Positions 17,425 to 26,408 of a stretch of DNA of 64,000 nucleotides are shown here, piece by piece. Location of the stretch: NCBI GenBank assembly GCA_963777565.1, contig CAVZQZ010000010.1, positions 434,001-498,000 of the forward strand. Reading direction: 5' to 3'. Source of the stretch: CALMEC01 sp963777565. GTDB taxonomy: Bacteria; Actinomycetota; Thermoleophilia; Miltoncostaeales; Miltoncostaeaceae. The first letter of the stretch is position 1. Every line of letters begins with the position of its first letter. The notes beneath the pieces are model-generated. The model saw only the letters and a list, made by a program, of their open reading frames with translations, had not been told where the DNA came from and searched no databases. Position numbers and translations under genes: made by a program.

Positions 17425-18234
17425 ATGACCGCGACCACCGCTCCCGACACCATCGTCCTGATCCACGGGCTCTGGATGACCCCGCGCAGCTGGGAGCACT
17501 GGGTTCCGCACTACGAGGCGAAGGGGTATCGCGTCCTGACGCCGACGTACCCGGGCTTCGAGGTGGAGGTCGAGGCGCTCCGCGAGAACGCCGAGCCGAT
17601 CGCGACCGCGACGGTGCCGGCGACGGTCGCGCAGATCGCCGGGGTGATCAACGAGCTCGACCGCCCGCCCATCCTCATGGGCCACTCGTTCGGTGGGACG
17701 CTCACGCAGCTCCTCCTCGACCGCGGGCTCGGCGCGTGCGGCGTGGTCATCGACTCGGCGCCCACCGAGGGCGTGCGCGTCACCCCGCCGTCGCAGATCA
17801 AGTCGCTCTTCCCGATCCTCAAGCACCCGGCCAACCGCCACAAAGCCGTCGGCTTCACGCCCGAGGAGTTCCACTACGCCTTCGCGAACACGCTCAGCCC
17901 GGAGGACTCCGCGAAAGTCTACGAGCGCTACCACATCCCCGCACCCGGCAACTGGGTCTGGGCTTACGGCCTGATCGCCAACTTCAAGCCCGGTCACCAG
18001 GAGACCTGGGTGAACTACAAGAACGAGTTCCGCGCACCGCTCCTGTTCATCGCGGGGGGCGACGACAACATCATGCCGCCGAAGGTGAACAAGTCGAACG
18101 CGAAGCACTACAAGGGAAACACCGTGACCGACTACCACGAAATTCCCGGCCGTTCGCACTGGACGTGCGGCGAGCCCGGTTGGGAGGAGGTCGCCGACTA
18201 CGCGCTCGAGTGGGCCGTGGCGAACGCGCGCTGA
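17425..18234 (+). CDS. Alpha/beta-fold hydrolase
   Basis: 269 residues. Oxyanion region LIHGLWMTPRSW (about 11-22), nucleophile elbow GHSFGG (Ser about 92), an Asp in AGGDDNIMPP and the final His in GRSHWTCGEPGW complete a catalytic triad. The family hydrolyses esters or related bonds; an unusually conserved overall sequence (HWVPHYEAKGYRVLTPTYPG) suggests a widespread actinobacterial and proteobacterial subfamily without a fixed substrate. GGGAGATCTG is the ribosome-binding site. It is transcribed on its own. Confidence 0.88.
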   Translation: MTATTAPDTIVLIHGLWMTPRSWEHWVPHYEAKGYRVLTPTYPGFEVEVEALRENAEPIATATVPATVAQIAGVINELDRPPILMGHSFGGTLTQLLLDRGLGACGVVIDSAPTEGVRVTPPSQIKSLFPILKHPANRHKAVGFTPEEFHYAFANTLSPEDSAKVYERYHIPAPGNWVWAYGLIANFKPGHQETWVNYKNEFRAPLLFIAGGDDNIMPPKVNKSNAKHYKGNTVTDYHEIPGRSHWTCGEPGWEEVADYALEWAVANAR

Positions 18235-18350
18235 GACGACGCACACGCCCCCAGCCGCCTCGTCAGGTTCGGCCAGGTGTTCGATAAAAACTATTGAAAC
18301 TTTCAGGGCTTTCCTGCAGGGTGCGGGGACAGCACGGCCAGGGGGAAGCG

Positions 18351-19610
18351 TTGAAGTTTCACGTAATCGCAGTCGCGGCGGTACTCGGTCTCACGGCGGT
18401 GACCGCCGTGGCGGTGACCGGTGACCGCGACCCGGCGTTCTCCGGCGACGGGCGCGTCATCTCGCCCGTTAGCGGCGACGACCACGCTTGGGACATGGTC
18501 GCCCACCGAGGCAAGCTCGTGGTGGTCGGTTCGTCGATCGGGCGCGTCGGCGGCGGCACCGATGCGGCCCTGCTGCGCTACAACGCAAACGGCGCGCTCG
18601 ACCGCACGTTCGGCGGCGGGGACGGCGTCGTCACGACGCACCTTCGGTCATTCGACCGCGCGCTGGCCGTCGCGATGCAAGGCGACAAGATCCTCGTCGC
18701 CGGAGCGACCGACAACTCCTCAACTGGCTCGCTCCTTCTGATGCGATACCGGCCGAACGGCGCGCTCGACAAGTCCTTCTCCGGTGACGGGAAGGTGACC
18801 CTCAAGGTCGGCAGCATCGGTGAAGCCACGGCGGTCGCTCTCCAGGGCGACAAGATTCTCGTCGCCGGCTGGGGGAAGCGGGGCGACATCGCCGACGTCG
18901 TCCTGGCCCGCTACACGATCGGCGGAGCGCTCGACAATACGTTCGGGCAGGGCGGCACGGTCGTGATCGACTACGGCGACAACGATCACGTTGAGGGTCT
19001 CGCGGTGCAGGGCGAGCGCATCGTCGTCGGCGGGCACACCCTGCTCGGCGGCGATCTCGACTTCTTCGCGATGCGCTTCGACGCGAACGGCAACCGCGAC
19101 ACCTCGTTCTCCGGCGACGGGGTCGCCACGATCAGCACCCACCAGTACGACGTGGCACGGGCCCTGGCGGTGCAGCCCGACGGGGGGATCATCGTTGGGG
19201 GATTCGGCCACCTCGGCAGCACTGCGAAGACCGAGTCGGTGCTGGTGCGCTTCGCCACGGACGGTCAGCCCGACCCCTCCTTCGGCGGGAGCGGCGTGGT
19301 GGTGACACCATCTCTTTCACGGACCGAGGACGTGCTGCTGCACGCCGACGGGCGGATCGTCACGGTCGGCCGTGCGTTCCGCGGCGGCCGGCTCGACATG
19401 GCGGTCGCGCGGTACACCGTCGCGGGTGGGCTCGATCCGTCATTGTCGGGGGACGGGAAGGCGTTCGTCAACTTCGGTCGCGAGGACTCCGGTGTCGCCG
19501 GGGCGATCCTCGCTTCGGGAAAGCTCGCGATCGCCGGGGAGGTCATCCCCCACGACGCATCGTTCGGCTCGAGATTCGCGGCGGCGCGGATCCTCCTCGG
19601 CGCCCCGTAA
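18351..19610 (+). CDS. Secreted delta-60 repeat beta-propeller protein
   Basis: 419 residues from a TTG start at 18351, chosen because AGGGGG lies just upstream and a signal peptide (HVIAVAAVLGLTAVTAVAV) follows at once. Seven or so delta-60 repeats (TIGR02608 style) cover the rest, each about 55 residues with a strand pattern such as FSGDGRV, DKILVAGA, and ARYTIGGALDNTFG. The ORF extends upstream to an ATG at 18294, but without support. Delta-60 proteins are extracellular or surface propellers of unknown ligand. It lies upstream of the secreted copper-protein genes. Confidence 0.78.
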   Translation: MKFHVIAVAAVLGLTAVTAVAVTGDRDPAFSGDGRVISPVSGDDHAWDMVAHRGKLVVVGSSIGRVGGGTDAALLRYNANGALDRTFGGGDGVVTTHLRSFDRALAVAMQGDKILVAGATDNSSTGSLLLMRYRPNGALDKSFSGDGKVTLKVGSIGEATAVALQGDKILVAGWGKRGDIADVVLARYTIGGALDNTFGQGGTVVIDYGDNDHVEGLAVQGERIVVGGHTLLGGDLDFFAMRFDANGNRDTSFSGDGVATISTHQYDVARALAVQPDGGIIVGGFGHLGSTAKTESVLVRFATDGQPDPSFGGSGVVVTPSLSRTEDVLLHADGRIVTVGRAFRGGRLDMAVARYTVAGGLDPSLSGDGKAFVNFGREDSGVAGAILASGKLAIAGEVIPHDASFGSRFAAARILLGAP

Positions 19611-19791
19611 TGGGGCATCCTGTACACGCGGGCTGCCCCGCAGGAATTGCCGCGCACCCCGGTATTGCATTTTGGGGCGGGGTGCGGAAGCCTGGCACCG
19701 CGGGACGGATCGACGTCCGTTTGCGGGACGGATTGACTCCCGTTGAGTCCGTCGGGTCGGCACTCACGCCGGCCGAGAAAAAGGAGTCCCG

Positions 19792-20343
19792 ATGAGCTTA
19801 CGCAAGCTTGTTCTCGCTCTCGCCACGCTCGGCGTCGCCGCGATCGCCCCAATCGCGGCGGGCAACGCGGCGAACATCACCACCATCAGAGCGGTGACGA
19901 CGTTTCCTCCGACGGTGAAGATCAACCGCTACATCCAGGACGGCCTGCGATGGAACCGGGACGTCTACACCGTGCGCCGAGGGGGCACGCTGCACATCGT
20001 CAACCGCGCCGCCGACTCGGGCCCCCACACCTTCACCGTGGTGCTCCCGAAGAACGAACCGCGCACCGGCTTGCAGATCGTCAGGTGCCCCATCTGCGCG
20101 AAGCTCGGCGCGGCGCACGGCGCGGATCCGAACAGCGACGCGCCGCCGAAGTTCCCGTTCCTCGAGAACGGAGTCGGTCAGGCAACGCCGCCGCTCGTTG
20201 ACCGACCAGGTGACTCGGGGATCACGGGCGAGGGGAAGGTCGGCGAGTACATCAACCTCAAGGTGACGGCACGGCGCGGCGCGAAGCTGCACTTCATGTG
20301 CCTGATTCACCCATGGATGCAGGCCGAGGTCGACGTTACTTGA
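19792..20343 (+). CDS. Secreted cupredoxin-domain protein
   Basis: 183 residues. Signal peptide (LVLALATLGVAAIAPIAAGNA) then a plastocyanin-like domain: His in PHTFTVVLP and the C-terminal MCLIHPWM type motif (Cys, His and Met) form a type 1 copper site. An inserted CPICAKLGAAHG segment is unusual for simple cupredoxins. AAGGAG precedes the ATG. Its stop overlaps the TTG start of the multicopper oxidase, so it is part of a coupled secreted copper operon and may donate or accept electrons for the oxidase. Confidence 0.82.
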   Translation: MSLRKLVLALATLGVAAIAPIAAGNAANITTIRAVTTFPPTVKINRYIQDGLRWNRDVYTVRRGGTLHIVNRAADSGPHTFTVVLPKNEPRTGLQIVRCPICAKLGAAHGADPNSDAPPKFPFLENGVGQATPPLVDRPGDSGITGEGKVGEYINLKVTARRGAKLHFMCLIHPWMQAEVDVT

Positions 20344-21311
20344 GGCCCGCCCCACGCGGTCAGCGCAACGCGAGGACGCTTGCGGCAGCTTGCGTCCTCG
20401 CGCTGTGCGGGATCAGCGGGAGCGCGACGGGGCCCGCGTACGCCCGCGAGCAGGGAGTGACGATCGACTACTGGATCGCCGCCGTGCCCGTCTCGTGGAA
20501 TATCGTTCCGAATGGCCGGGACGCGATCATGGGAACGCTGTTCTCACCGGCGGACTCGGTGCTGGGGACCGTCGTGTATCGCCGGTTCAGTCCCCACTGG
20601 CGAAAGCCGCTGCAGAACGCGCCGCTGCCCAGCGCCGACGGCCTCGCGATCCCGGGTCCGTTGATCCAGGCGCGGGTCGGGGACCGGCTGCGCATCCACT
20701 TCAAGAACATGGACACCCTGCGCAACGCGCCGCACTCGATGCATTTCCACGGTGTGCACTATCGCCCGAGCTCGGACGGCGCGTACGTGCCCGGCTTCTC
20801 GGGACGTGATGGGAATGTGAAGCCGGGCCAGAGCTACGTGTACCGGCTCACCGCCGGCGAGGACTCTGTTGGGGTCTGGCCCTACCACGACCATTCACCC
20901 TCGATGACCGACTCGATCGGCGGCGGCATGTACGGCATGCTCTCGATACTCGGACGTCATGAACGGGCTCCCGACCGCGAGTTCGAGGTGGTCTTCTCGC
21001 CGATCGGCAATGGCTTCATGGCGATCGACGGGCGCGCGTTCGTCGGCAACACCCCGGTCTTCCACGCGAAGGTCGGTGAGCTCGTGCAGTGGGACGTCAT
21101 GGCGATGGGGTCGGATTTCCACACGTTCCACGTTCATGGGCACCGCTGGATCGCGCCCGGTGGGGTGCCACGCGACACGCAGGCGATCGGCCCGGCCGAG
21201 TCCTACCGCATCCGGTGGCGCGAGAAGGCCCCGGGCACCTGGCTGTACCACTGCCACGTTGAGGACCACATGATGCGCGGCATGATCGGGATCTATCGGG
21301 TGGCGCGGTGA
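20340..21311 (+). CDS. Two-domain secreted multicopper oxidase
   Basis: 323 residues from a TTG start overlapping the previous stop. A signal peptide (ARTLAAACVLALCGISGSA) is followed by the four copper-binding blocks: HFHGVHY, WPYHDHS, HTFHVHGH and HCHVEDHMMRGM. All type 1, 2 and 3 ligands are present. The protein is far shorter than three-domain laccases (about 500) and fits the two-domain small laccase group that assembles as trimers. It probably oxidises copper(I), metals or phenolics at the cell surface with oxygen. Confidence 0.87.
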   Translation: MRPAPRGQRNARTLAAACVLALCGISGSATGPAYAREQGVTIDYWIAAVPVSWNIVPNGRDAIMGTLFSPADSVLGTVVYRRFSPHWRKPLQNAPLPSADGLAIPGPLIQARVGDRLRIHFKNMDTLRNAPHSMHFHGVHYRPSSDGAYVPGFSGRDGNVKPGQSYVYRLTAGEDSVGVWPYHDHSPSMTDSIGGGMYGMLSILGRHERAPDREFEVVFSPIGNGFMAIDGRAFVGNTPVFHAKVGELVQWDVMAMGSDFHTFHVHGHRWIAPGGVPRDTQAIGPAESYRIRWREKAPGTWLYHCHVEDHMMRGMIGIYRVAR

Positions 21312-22139
21312 ACGTCCGAGGGCTCAGGTCCCTGGCCGTGGCCCTCGCGTTGGTGCCGGCGGGCGTCGCGGAGGCGACGCAGCAGGAGGTGAGCGTCCAG
21401 TTCTCCGCGTACGCCCCGTCCCAGCTCGACGTTCTGCCGGGCGAGACCGTGCAGTGGACGAACGTGAGCCAGCGCACCCATACGGTGACCTCCGACACAG
21501 GGTTGTTCGACTCCGGCGAGCTCTCCGGGGGACGCTCGCTTCACGTTCCCGTTCAGCTCGGTCGGGGTGTATGCCTATCACTGCACGATTCATCCGAGCA
21601 TCCGCGGCGAGGTCGACGTACGACGCGTGATCCTCGGGCCGTTGCCCACGGCTGCGCTGCCGGTCGGCTCTCGCGTCGAGTTCACCGGCCGGACCGCCGA
21701 CCCGACCCAGCCCGTGTACCTCCAGCGGAGCGCCGACGGATCCGCCTTCTCGGCGATCTCCAGCGCCGCCCCGGCGCCCGACGGAACGTGGCGGCTGACG
21801 GTCGACGCCGCAGCGACGGGCTACTACCGCGCAGCAGCCGGCGCCGACGTCAGCGAGACCCGACGACTGCTTGTCGCCAGCCGCCGCGTGCACATTCGCA
21901 AGACGCGGAAGGGTGTGCGCGTCACCGTCACACCGAGCGCCCCGTACTCCCGGATTCTCGTCGAGGTGTACCTCCGGGAGCGGTTCGGCTGGTGGCCCGT
22001 GGTGAGCACTCGCGTCGACTACGTCTCGGAGGCCGACGTCCGCGTCCGCCGCCCTGCCAAGGTGAGGGCCGTGCTCGTCGACACGGACGGCTGGACGCCG
22101 CTCGCGACAAGCCCAACCGTGGTGCTCGCGAAGCAGTAG
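21308..22139 (+). pseudogene. Secreted cupredoxin-like protein with one frameshift
   Basis: The ATG overlaps the stop of the multicopper oxidase. The first part reads a signal peptide (LAVALALVPAGVAEA) and cupredoxin strands (NVSQRTHTVTSDTGLFDSG). The rest of the domain (FTFPFSSVGVYAYHCTIHPSIRG, with Cys and two His of a copper site) and a C-terminal extension are in the +1 frame, ending at 22139. Removing one G from the run GGGGG at 21527-21531 restores one frame of about 275 residues. The copper ligands survive, so it may be a sequence error rather than a dead gene. Confidence 0.7.
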
Positions 22140-22204
22140 CCGACATCCGTCGCGGACGGACACCCCGCGCTTTTCGGGGCCGCTCCGAGCGTCCCGTCAG
22201 GCGC

Positions 22205-22545
22205 CGCCGGTTGCGCGCCAGCACCTTCACGGCTCGTCGCTCGTTCATGGCCGCATAGCCGCCCGCACCTCCGCGAGTGAGATGGTGAGGTCCATCACCG
22301 CCGACGGGTCGAGGCGGCCGGCGAGGATGTCGGCCATCAAGTCGGGACGTACCTGCGCACCGGCGCTTCGTCCACCCGTCAGCCGGACGTTGCCGATGTG
22401 GACGTCGCGAAGGCCGATCGGATCGACCGGCGAGCCGACGTGGCCGACGGTGCCGTCCGGGCACGCGCAGCCGATCGCCGTCGCAGAGGCCTCGTCGGTC
22501 CCACACACCCGACGACGTGCGCGGCGCCCCCGCTCGTGAGTCCCT
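22205..22545 (-). pseudogene. C-terminal fragment of a zinc-dependent alcohol dehydrogenase
   Basis: Reading the reverse strand, three frames together give GGAAHVVGCVG, then TDEASATAIGCACPDGTVGHVG, later DILAGRLDPSAVMDLTISLAEV and GYAAMNERRAVKVLARN. These are the NAD-binding and C-terminal parts of MDR-family alcohol dehydrogenases. The catalytic zinc domain is absent: the fragment ends beside the start of the divergent response-regulator gene. Two single-base deletions are inferred near 22270 and 22485, and the stop codon is not found in frame. It is a remnant or a misassembled end. Confidence 0.65.
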
Positions 22546-22586
22546 GCTTCTTCGGGCCGGCTGAGATCGAGTAAGGTCGGCCAGAA

Positions 22587-24288
22587 ATGACCCCACCTTC
22601 GGTGCGCGCCCTCATCCTGGCGGTCGACGACGATCCGGCCGTCGGCCGCGCGATCGAGCGCGACCTGCGGCACCGGTACGGCTCGCGCCACCGCGTCCTG
22701 CTGGCGGACTCCGGCGAGGCGGGGCTCGGGCATCGTCGAGCAGATCGTCCGGCGCGGCGAGCCGGTGGCGCTGCTGGTCGCCGACCAGCGCATGCCGGGG
22801 ATGAGCGGGGTCGAGTTCCTGGCCCAGGCGCTCTGCAGGTGGCCCCGCAGGCCAAGCGCGTGCTGCTGACGGCCTACGCCGACACCGAGGCCGCGATCCG
22901 GGCGATCAACGAGGTCCGGCTCGACCACTACCTGATGAAGCCCTGGAGCCCGCCGGAGGAGCGGCTGTACCCGGTGCTCGACGACCTGCTCGAGGACTGG
23001 GAGGCCGACTCGGCCGCGCGGCTCGCCGAGCCGGGCCTGCGGCTCGATCGGGCACCGGTTCTCGGCCGAGGCGCACGCCACGCGCGACTTCCTGGCCCGC
23101 AACGGCGTCCCCTACCGCTGGCTCGACGTCGCCGATCCCGAGGCGCGCACGCTGATGGCCGCCGCCCACGGCGGACGAGGCCGAGCTGCCCGGTGCTCGT
23201 CTTCGAGGACGGCGAGGCGCTGGTGCGGCCCTCCCAGGGCGAGCTCGCGGCGCGGATCGGCCTGCGCACCGAGGCGGAGCTGCCCTTCTACGACCTCGTC
23301 ATCCTCGGTGGCGGGCCGGCCGGCCTGGCGGCGGCGGTCTACGGCGCCTCCGAGGGCCTGCGCACGCTGCTCGTGGAGCGCCACGCGACGGGCGGGCAGG
23401 CCGGGCCAGAGCTCGCGCATCGAGAACTACCTGGGCTTCCCGTCGGGCCTCAGCGGCGCCGACCTGGCGCGGCGCGCGACGGCCCAGGCCCGCCGCCTCG
23501 GCGCCGAGATGCTCACCGCCCGCGAGGTCGTCGGCATCCGCGAGAACGGCCCGTCGCGGGTGGTCACGCTCGACGGCGGCGAGGAGATCGGCTGCCCACA
23601 GCGTGCTCGTCGCGACGGGCGTGCACTACGCCCGGCTCGACGCCCCCGGGGTCGAGGCGCTCACCGGCTCGGGCGTCTACTACGGCGCCGCGCCCGGCCG
23701 AGGCCGCCGCGGTCGAGGGCGAGGACGTGGTCGTGGTGGGCGCGGCGAACTCGGCCGGCCAGGCGGTGGTCGACCTCGCCGACGCGGGCGCGCCGGGTGA
23801 CGGTGCTGTGCCGCGCCGACGGCCTCGAGAAGAGCATGTCCCACTACCTCGTCGAGCGGATCCGCTCGCTGCCGAACGTCGAGGTCCGCACCGCGCGCGG
23901 TGGTCACGGCGGCGTCCGGCGACGGACAGCCTCGAGGAGCTGACGATCGCCGTCGCGGGCGCGCGAGGAGCGGCTGGCCGGCGACGGCGGCGTTCGTCTT
24001 CATCGGCGCGCGGCCGCAGACCGACTGGCTCGGCGACACGGTGGCGCGCGACGCCGGCCGGGTTCATCGTCTCCGGGCGCGGCGCTGCGCGCGGATCGAG
24101 GGGCGGCACCGCTGGCGGCTGGAGCGCGACCCCTTCCCGCTCGAGACGAGCCTGCCCGGCGTGTTCGTGGCCGGCGACGTGCGCGACCAGTCGATCAAGC
24201 GCGTGGCCTCGGCGGTGGGCGAGGGCTCGATGGCGGTGCAGCTGGTGCACCAGTACCTCGGCGGCGCTCACGGCGGCGTGCGCGATGA
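22587..24288 (+). pseudogene. Response regulator/thioredoxin-reductase fusion with many frameshifts
   Basis: After frame correction this is a receiver domain (LAVDDDPAVGRAIERD; ADQRMPGMSG; LLTAYAD; YLMKPW) followed by an FAD-dependent thioredoxin-reductase-like protein (GGGPAGLAAAVYGA; RIENYLGFP; AANSAGQAVVDLA; VFVAGDV at the C-terminus). The intact protein would be about 565 residues, a known fusion in actinobacteria. I could not find the CxxC of true thioredoxin reductases. Roughly fifteen single-base indels break it, for example near 22729, 22837, 23170, 23191, 23405, 23596, 23694, 23795, 23900 and 23929, mostly extra bases in G or C runs. The next gene begins at its end. Confidence 0.75.
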
Positions 24289-25682
24289 CCGCCGAGCGCC
24301 TGCGCGACGTCCCGGTCCTCGCGCGCCCTCGGCGACGAGGAGCTCGCGCGGCTCGCCGAGGCGCGGGCGCGAGCGCCGCCTCGCCCCGGGCGACGTTCCT
24401 CTTCCGCCAGGGCGAGCGCGCGATCGCCTTCCACATCGTGCTCGAGGGGCAGCTGGAGACCACGCGGGAGGTGGCCGGCGAGCAGGTCCTGATGCTGAGC
24501 CACGGCCCGGGCGGCTACCTGGGCGCGATGGCGCTGCTCACCGACACCCCCTACCGCGGGACGCACCACCGCGCTGGCCGAGACGCGTCGTGTTCGAGCT
24601 GGACGGCGACGAGCTGCGGCGGCTGGCGTTCACCCACCCCGCCGCTGCTGCGCGAGTTCCTCCCGGCGATCGAGTCGGTGAGCGGCGCGGTCAAGGGGCT
24701 CGAGCGCGACCGCGAGAAGCTGCTCGCGGTGGGCAAGCTCGCCGCGGGGCTGGCGCACGAGCTCAACAACCCCGCCGCCGCCGCCGCGCGCGGCGTCGCG
24801 ACGCTGCGCGAGTACGAGCGCCGCGCCAGGAGGCCTTCGCCGAGATCGCCGGCAGCCGGCGCGCCGGCGGAGCGGCTCGGCCGCGCTCGCCTCGCTCGGC
24901 GCCGGCGGCGACCGAGCGGACGGTCGCCGGCCGAGCGGCTCGACCCCCTCGCGCGCGAGCGACCGCGAGCAGGAGCTCGTCGGGGCGCTCGAGCAGCGCG
25001 GCGTTGACGGACGCCTACGCCGATCGCGTCCACGCTGACCGAGGCGCGGCTCGGACGACGGCGTGGGTCGACCGCGTCGCGGCGGGCGTCGGCGAGGAGG
25101 CCTGGCCGCCGGCCTGCGCTTCGTGGCGGCGTGCGCCGGCACGCGCGTCTGCTCGCCGAGCTGGAGGAGGCGACCACGCGCATCGCCGACCTCGTCGGCG
25201 CCGTCAGGAGCTACTCGTACCTCGACCAGGCGCCGCGCCAGACGCGTCGACATCCACGAGGGGCTCGAGAGCACGCTCTCGCTGCTGGGCCACAAGCTGC
25301 GCGAGAAGCGGATCGACGATCGTCCGCGACTTCGACCCCGAGCTGCCGGGCGTCGAGGCGTCGGGCTCCGAGCTCAACCAGGTGTGGACGAACCTGATCG
25401 ACAACGCGGTCGACGCCCTCGGCGCCGGCGGGCGGCTCACCCTGCGCACCCGCACGCCAGGGCGAGCGCGTCTGCGTCGAGATCGGCGACGACGGGCCGG
25501 GGATCCCCGCGGACCTGCAGGCCCGCATCTTCGACGCCTTCTTCACCACCAAGCCGGTCGGCCAGGGCACCGGCCTCGGGCTCGACATCGCCCAGCGCAT
25601 CGTGGTCCGCCACCACGGCGAGCTGCGCCTCGAGTCGCAGCCCGGCGACACCCGCTTCCAGGTGCTGCTGCCCCTCCGCTGA
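24285..25682 (+). pseudogene. cNMP-binding sensor histidine kinase with many frameshifts
   Basis: From ATG 24285, corrected frames give an N-terminal cyclic-nucleotide-binding domain (FLFRQGERAIAFHIVLEG; MLSHGPGGYLGAMALL; FELDGDELRRLAF), then a His-kinase dimerisation segment with the phospho-His in AAGLAHELNNPAAAA, a helical linker, and a complete HATPase domain (NLIDNAVDALGAGG; GDDGPGIP; GQGTGLGLDIAQRI), ending LLPLR. It is probably a partner for the response-regulator/reductase gene just before it. Indels occur near 24325, 24370, 24570, 24640, 24830 and further on, again mainly extra bases in G/C runs. Confidence 0.75.
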
Positions 25683-25697
25683 CCCGGGTCGCCGAGC

Positions 25698-26408
25698 TCA
25701 GTCTCCGGCCGGCGAGACGACGGCGTCCGTCGCGCCGGCGCGAGGCATTCCGCGGATCACCTCGTAGACGCCGACGCCGGCGAGGGCGCCCGCCATCGGG
25801 CCGACGAGGTAGAGCCACAGATCGGTCCAGTCGCCGCCGACCACGGCCGGAGCCAATGACCGTGCGGGGTTCATCGAGGCGCCCGTGATCGGGCCGACCA
25901 CAAGCGCCTCCAGCGCGATCGTCGCGCCGACAGCCAGGGCCGCGAGTGAGCCGACCGCGCGCGTGTCGGTCGCGACGGCCAGGATCACCACCACCAGCAC
26001 CGTGGTCATGCCCGCCTCGAGCGCGAGGGCGCCCAGCCGACCGACGTGGTTCGGGTGGGTCGCGCCGAGTCCTTGCCCGGTGCCGAACAGGCCGCGAAGC
26101 GACAGCGATGCCAGCAGGGCGCCCGCCACCTGGGCGGCCCAGTAGGGCGCCACCTCCCGCAGCGGGAAATGCCGGCCGGTCGCGAATCCGGCGGTGACGG
26201 CGGGATTGAGATGGGCGCCGGAGAGGTGCCCCACCGCGAAGATCATGATCGCGACCACCAGGCCGAACGCCGCCGCCACGCCACCGTGGCCGATCACGCC
26301 TCCGGCAACGCCGTCGATCACGATCGCTCCGGTGCCGGCGAACACCAGGCAGTACGTGCCGAGCGCCTCCGCGGCGAGGCGGCGAGCCAGGTCAGGTCGC
26401 CCGAGCAC
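25698..26408 (-). CDS. Aquaporin/MIP-family channel
   Basis: 236 residues, six membrane helices with both NPA boxes: HLNPAVT (first) and SMNPARS (second). AQP signature segments such as VGHLSGAHLNPAV and GPITGASMNPARSLAPA are intact. The GTG start at 26408 overlaps the stop codon of the phosphoesterase gene (TAGTG), so the two are coupled. Adjacent arsR and arsM make an arsenite channel role (AqpS-like) possible, but a plain water/glycerol channel is equally compatible with the sequence. Confidence 0.9.
   Translation of the reverse strand: MLGRPDLARRLAAEALGTYCLVFAGTGAIVIDGVAGGVIGHGGVAAAFGLVVAIMIFAVGHLSGAHLNPAVTAGFATGRHFPLREVAPYWAAQVAGALLASLSLRGLFGTGQGLGATHPNHVGRLGALALEAGMTTVLVVVILAVATDTRAVGSLAALAVGATIALEALVVGPITGASMNPARSLAPAVVGGDWTDLWLYLVGPMAGALAGVGVYEVIRGMPRAGATDAVVSPAGD

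Noticed and set aside
22587..25682. Programmed ribosomal frameshifting in the redox-signalling genes
   Set aside because: Too many shifts, spread randomly in G/C runs, with no slippery heptamer or stimulating structure pattern.
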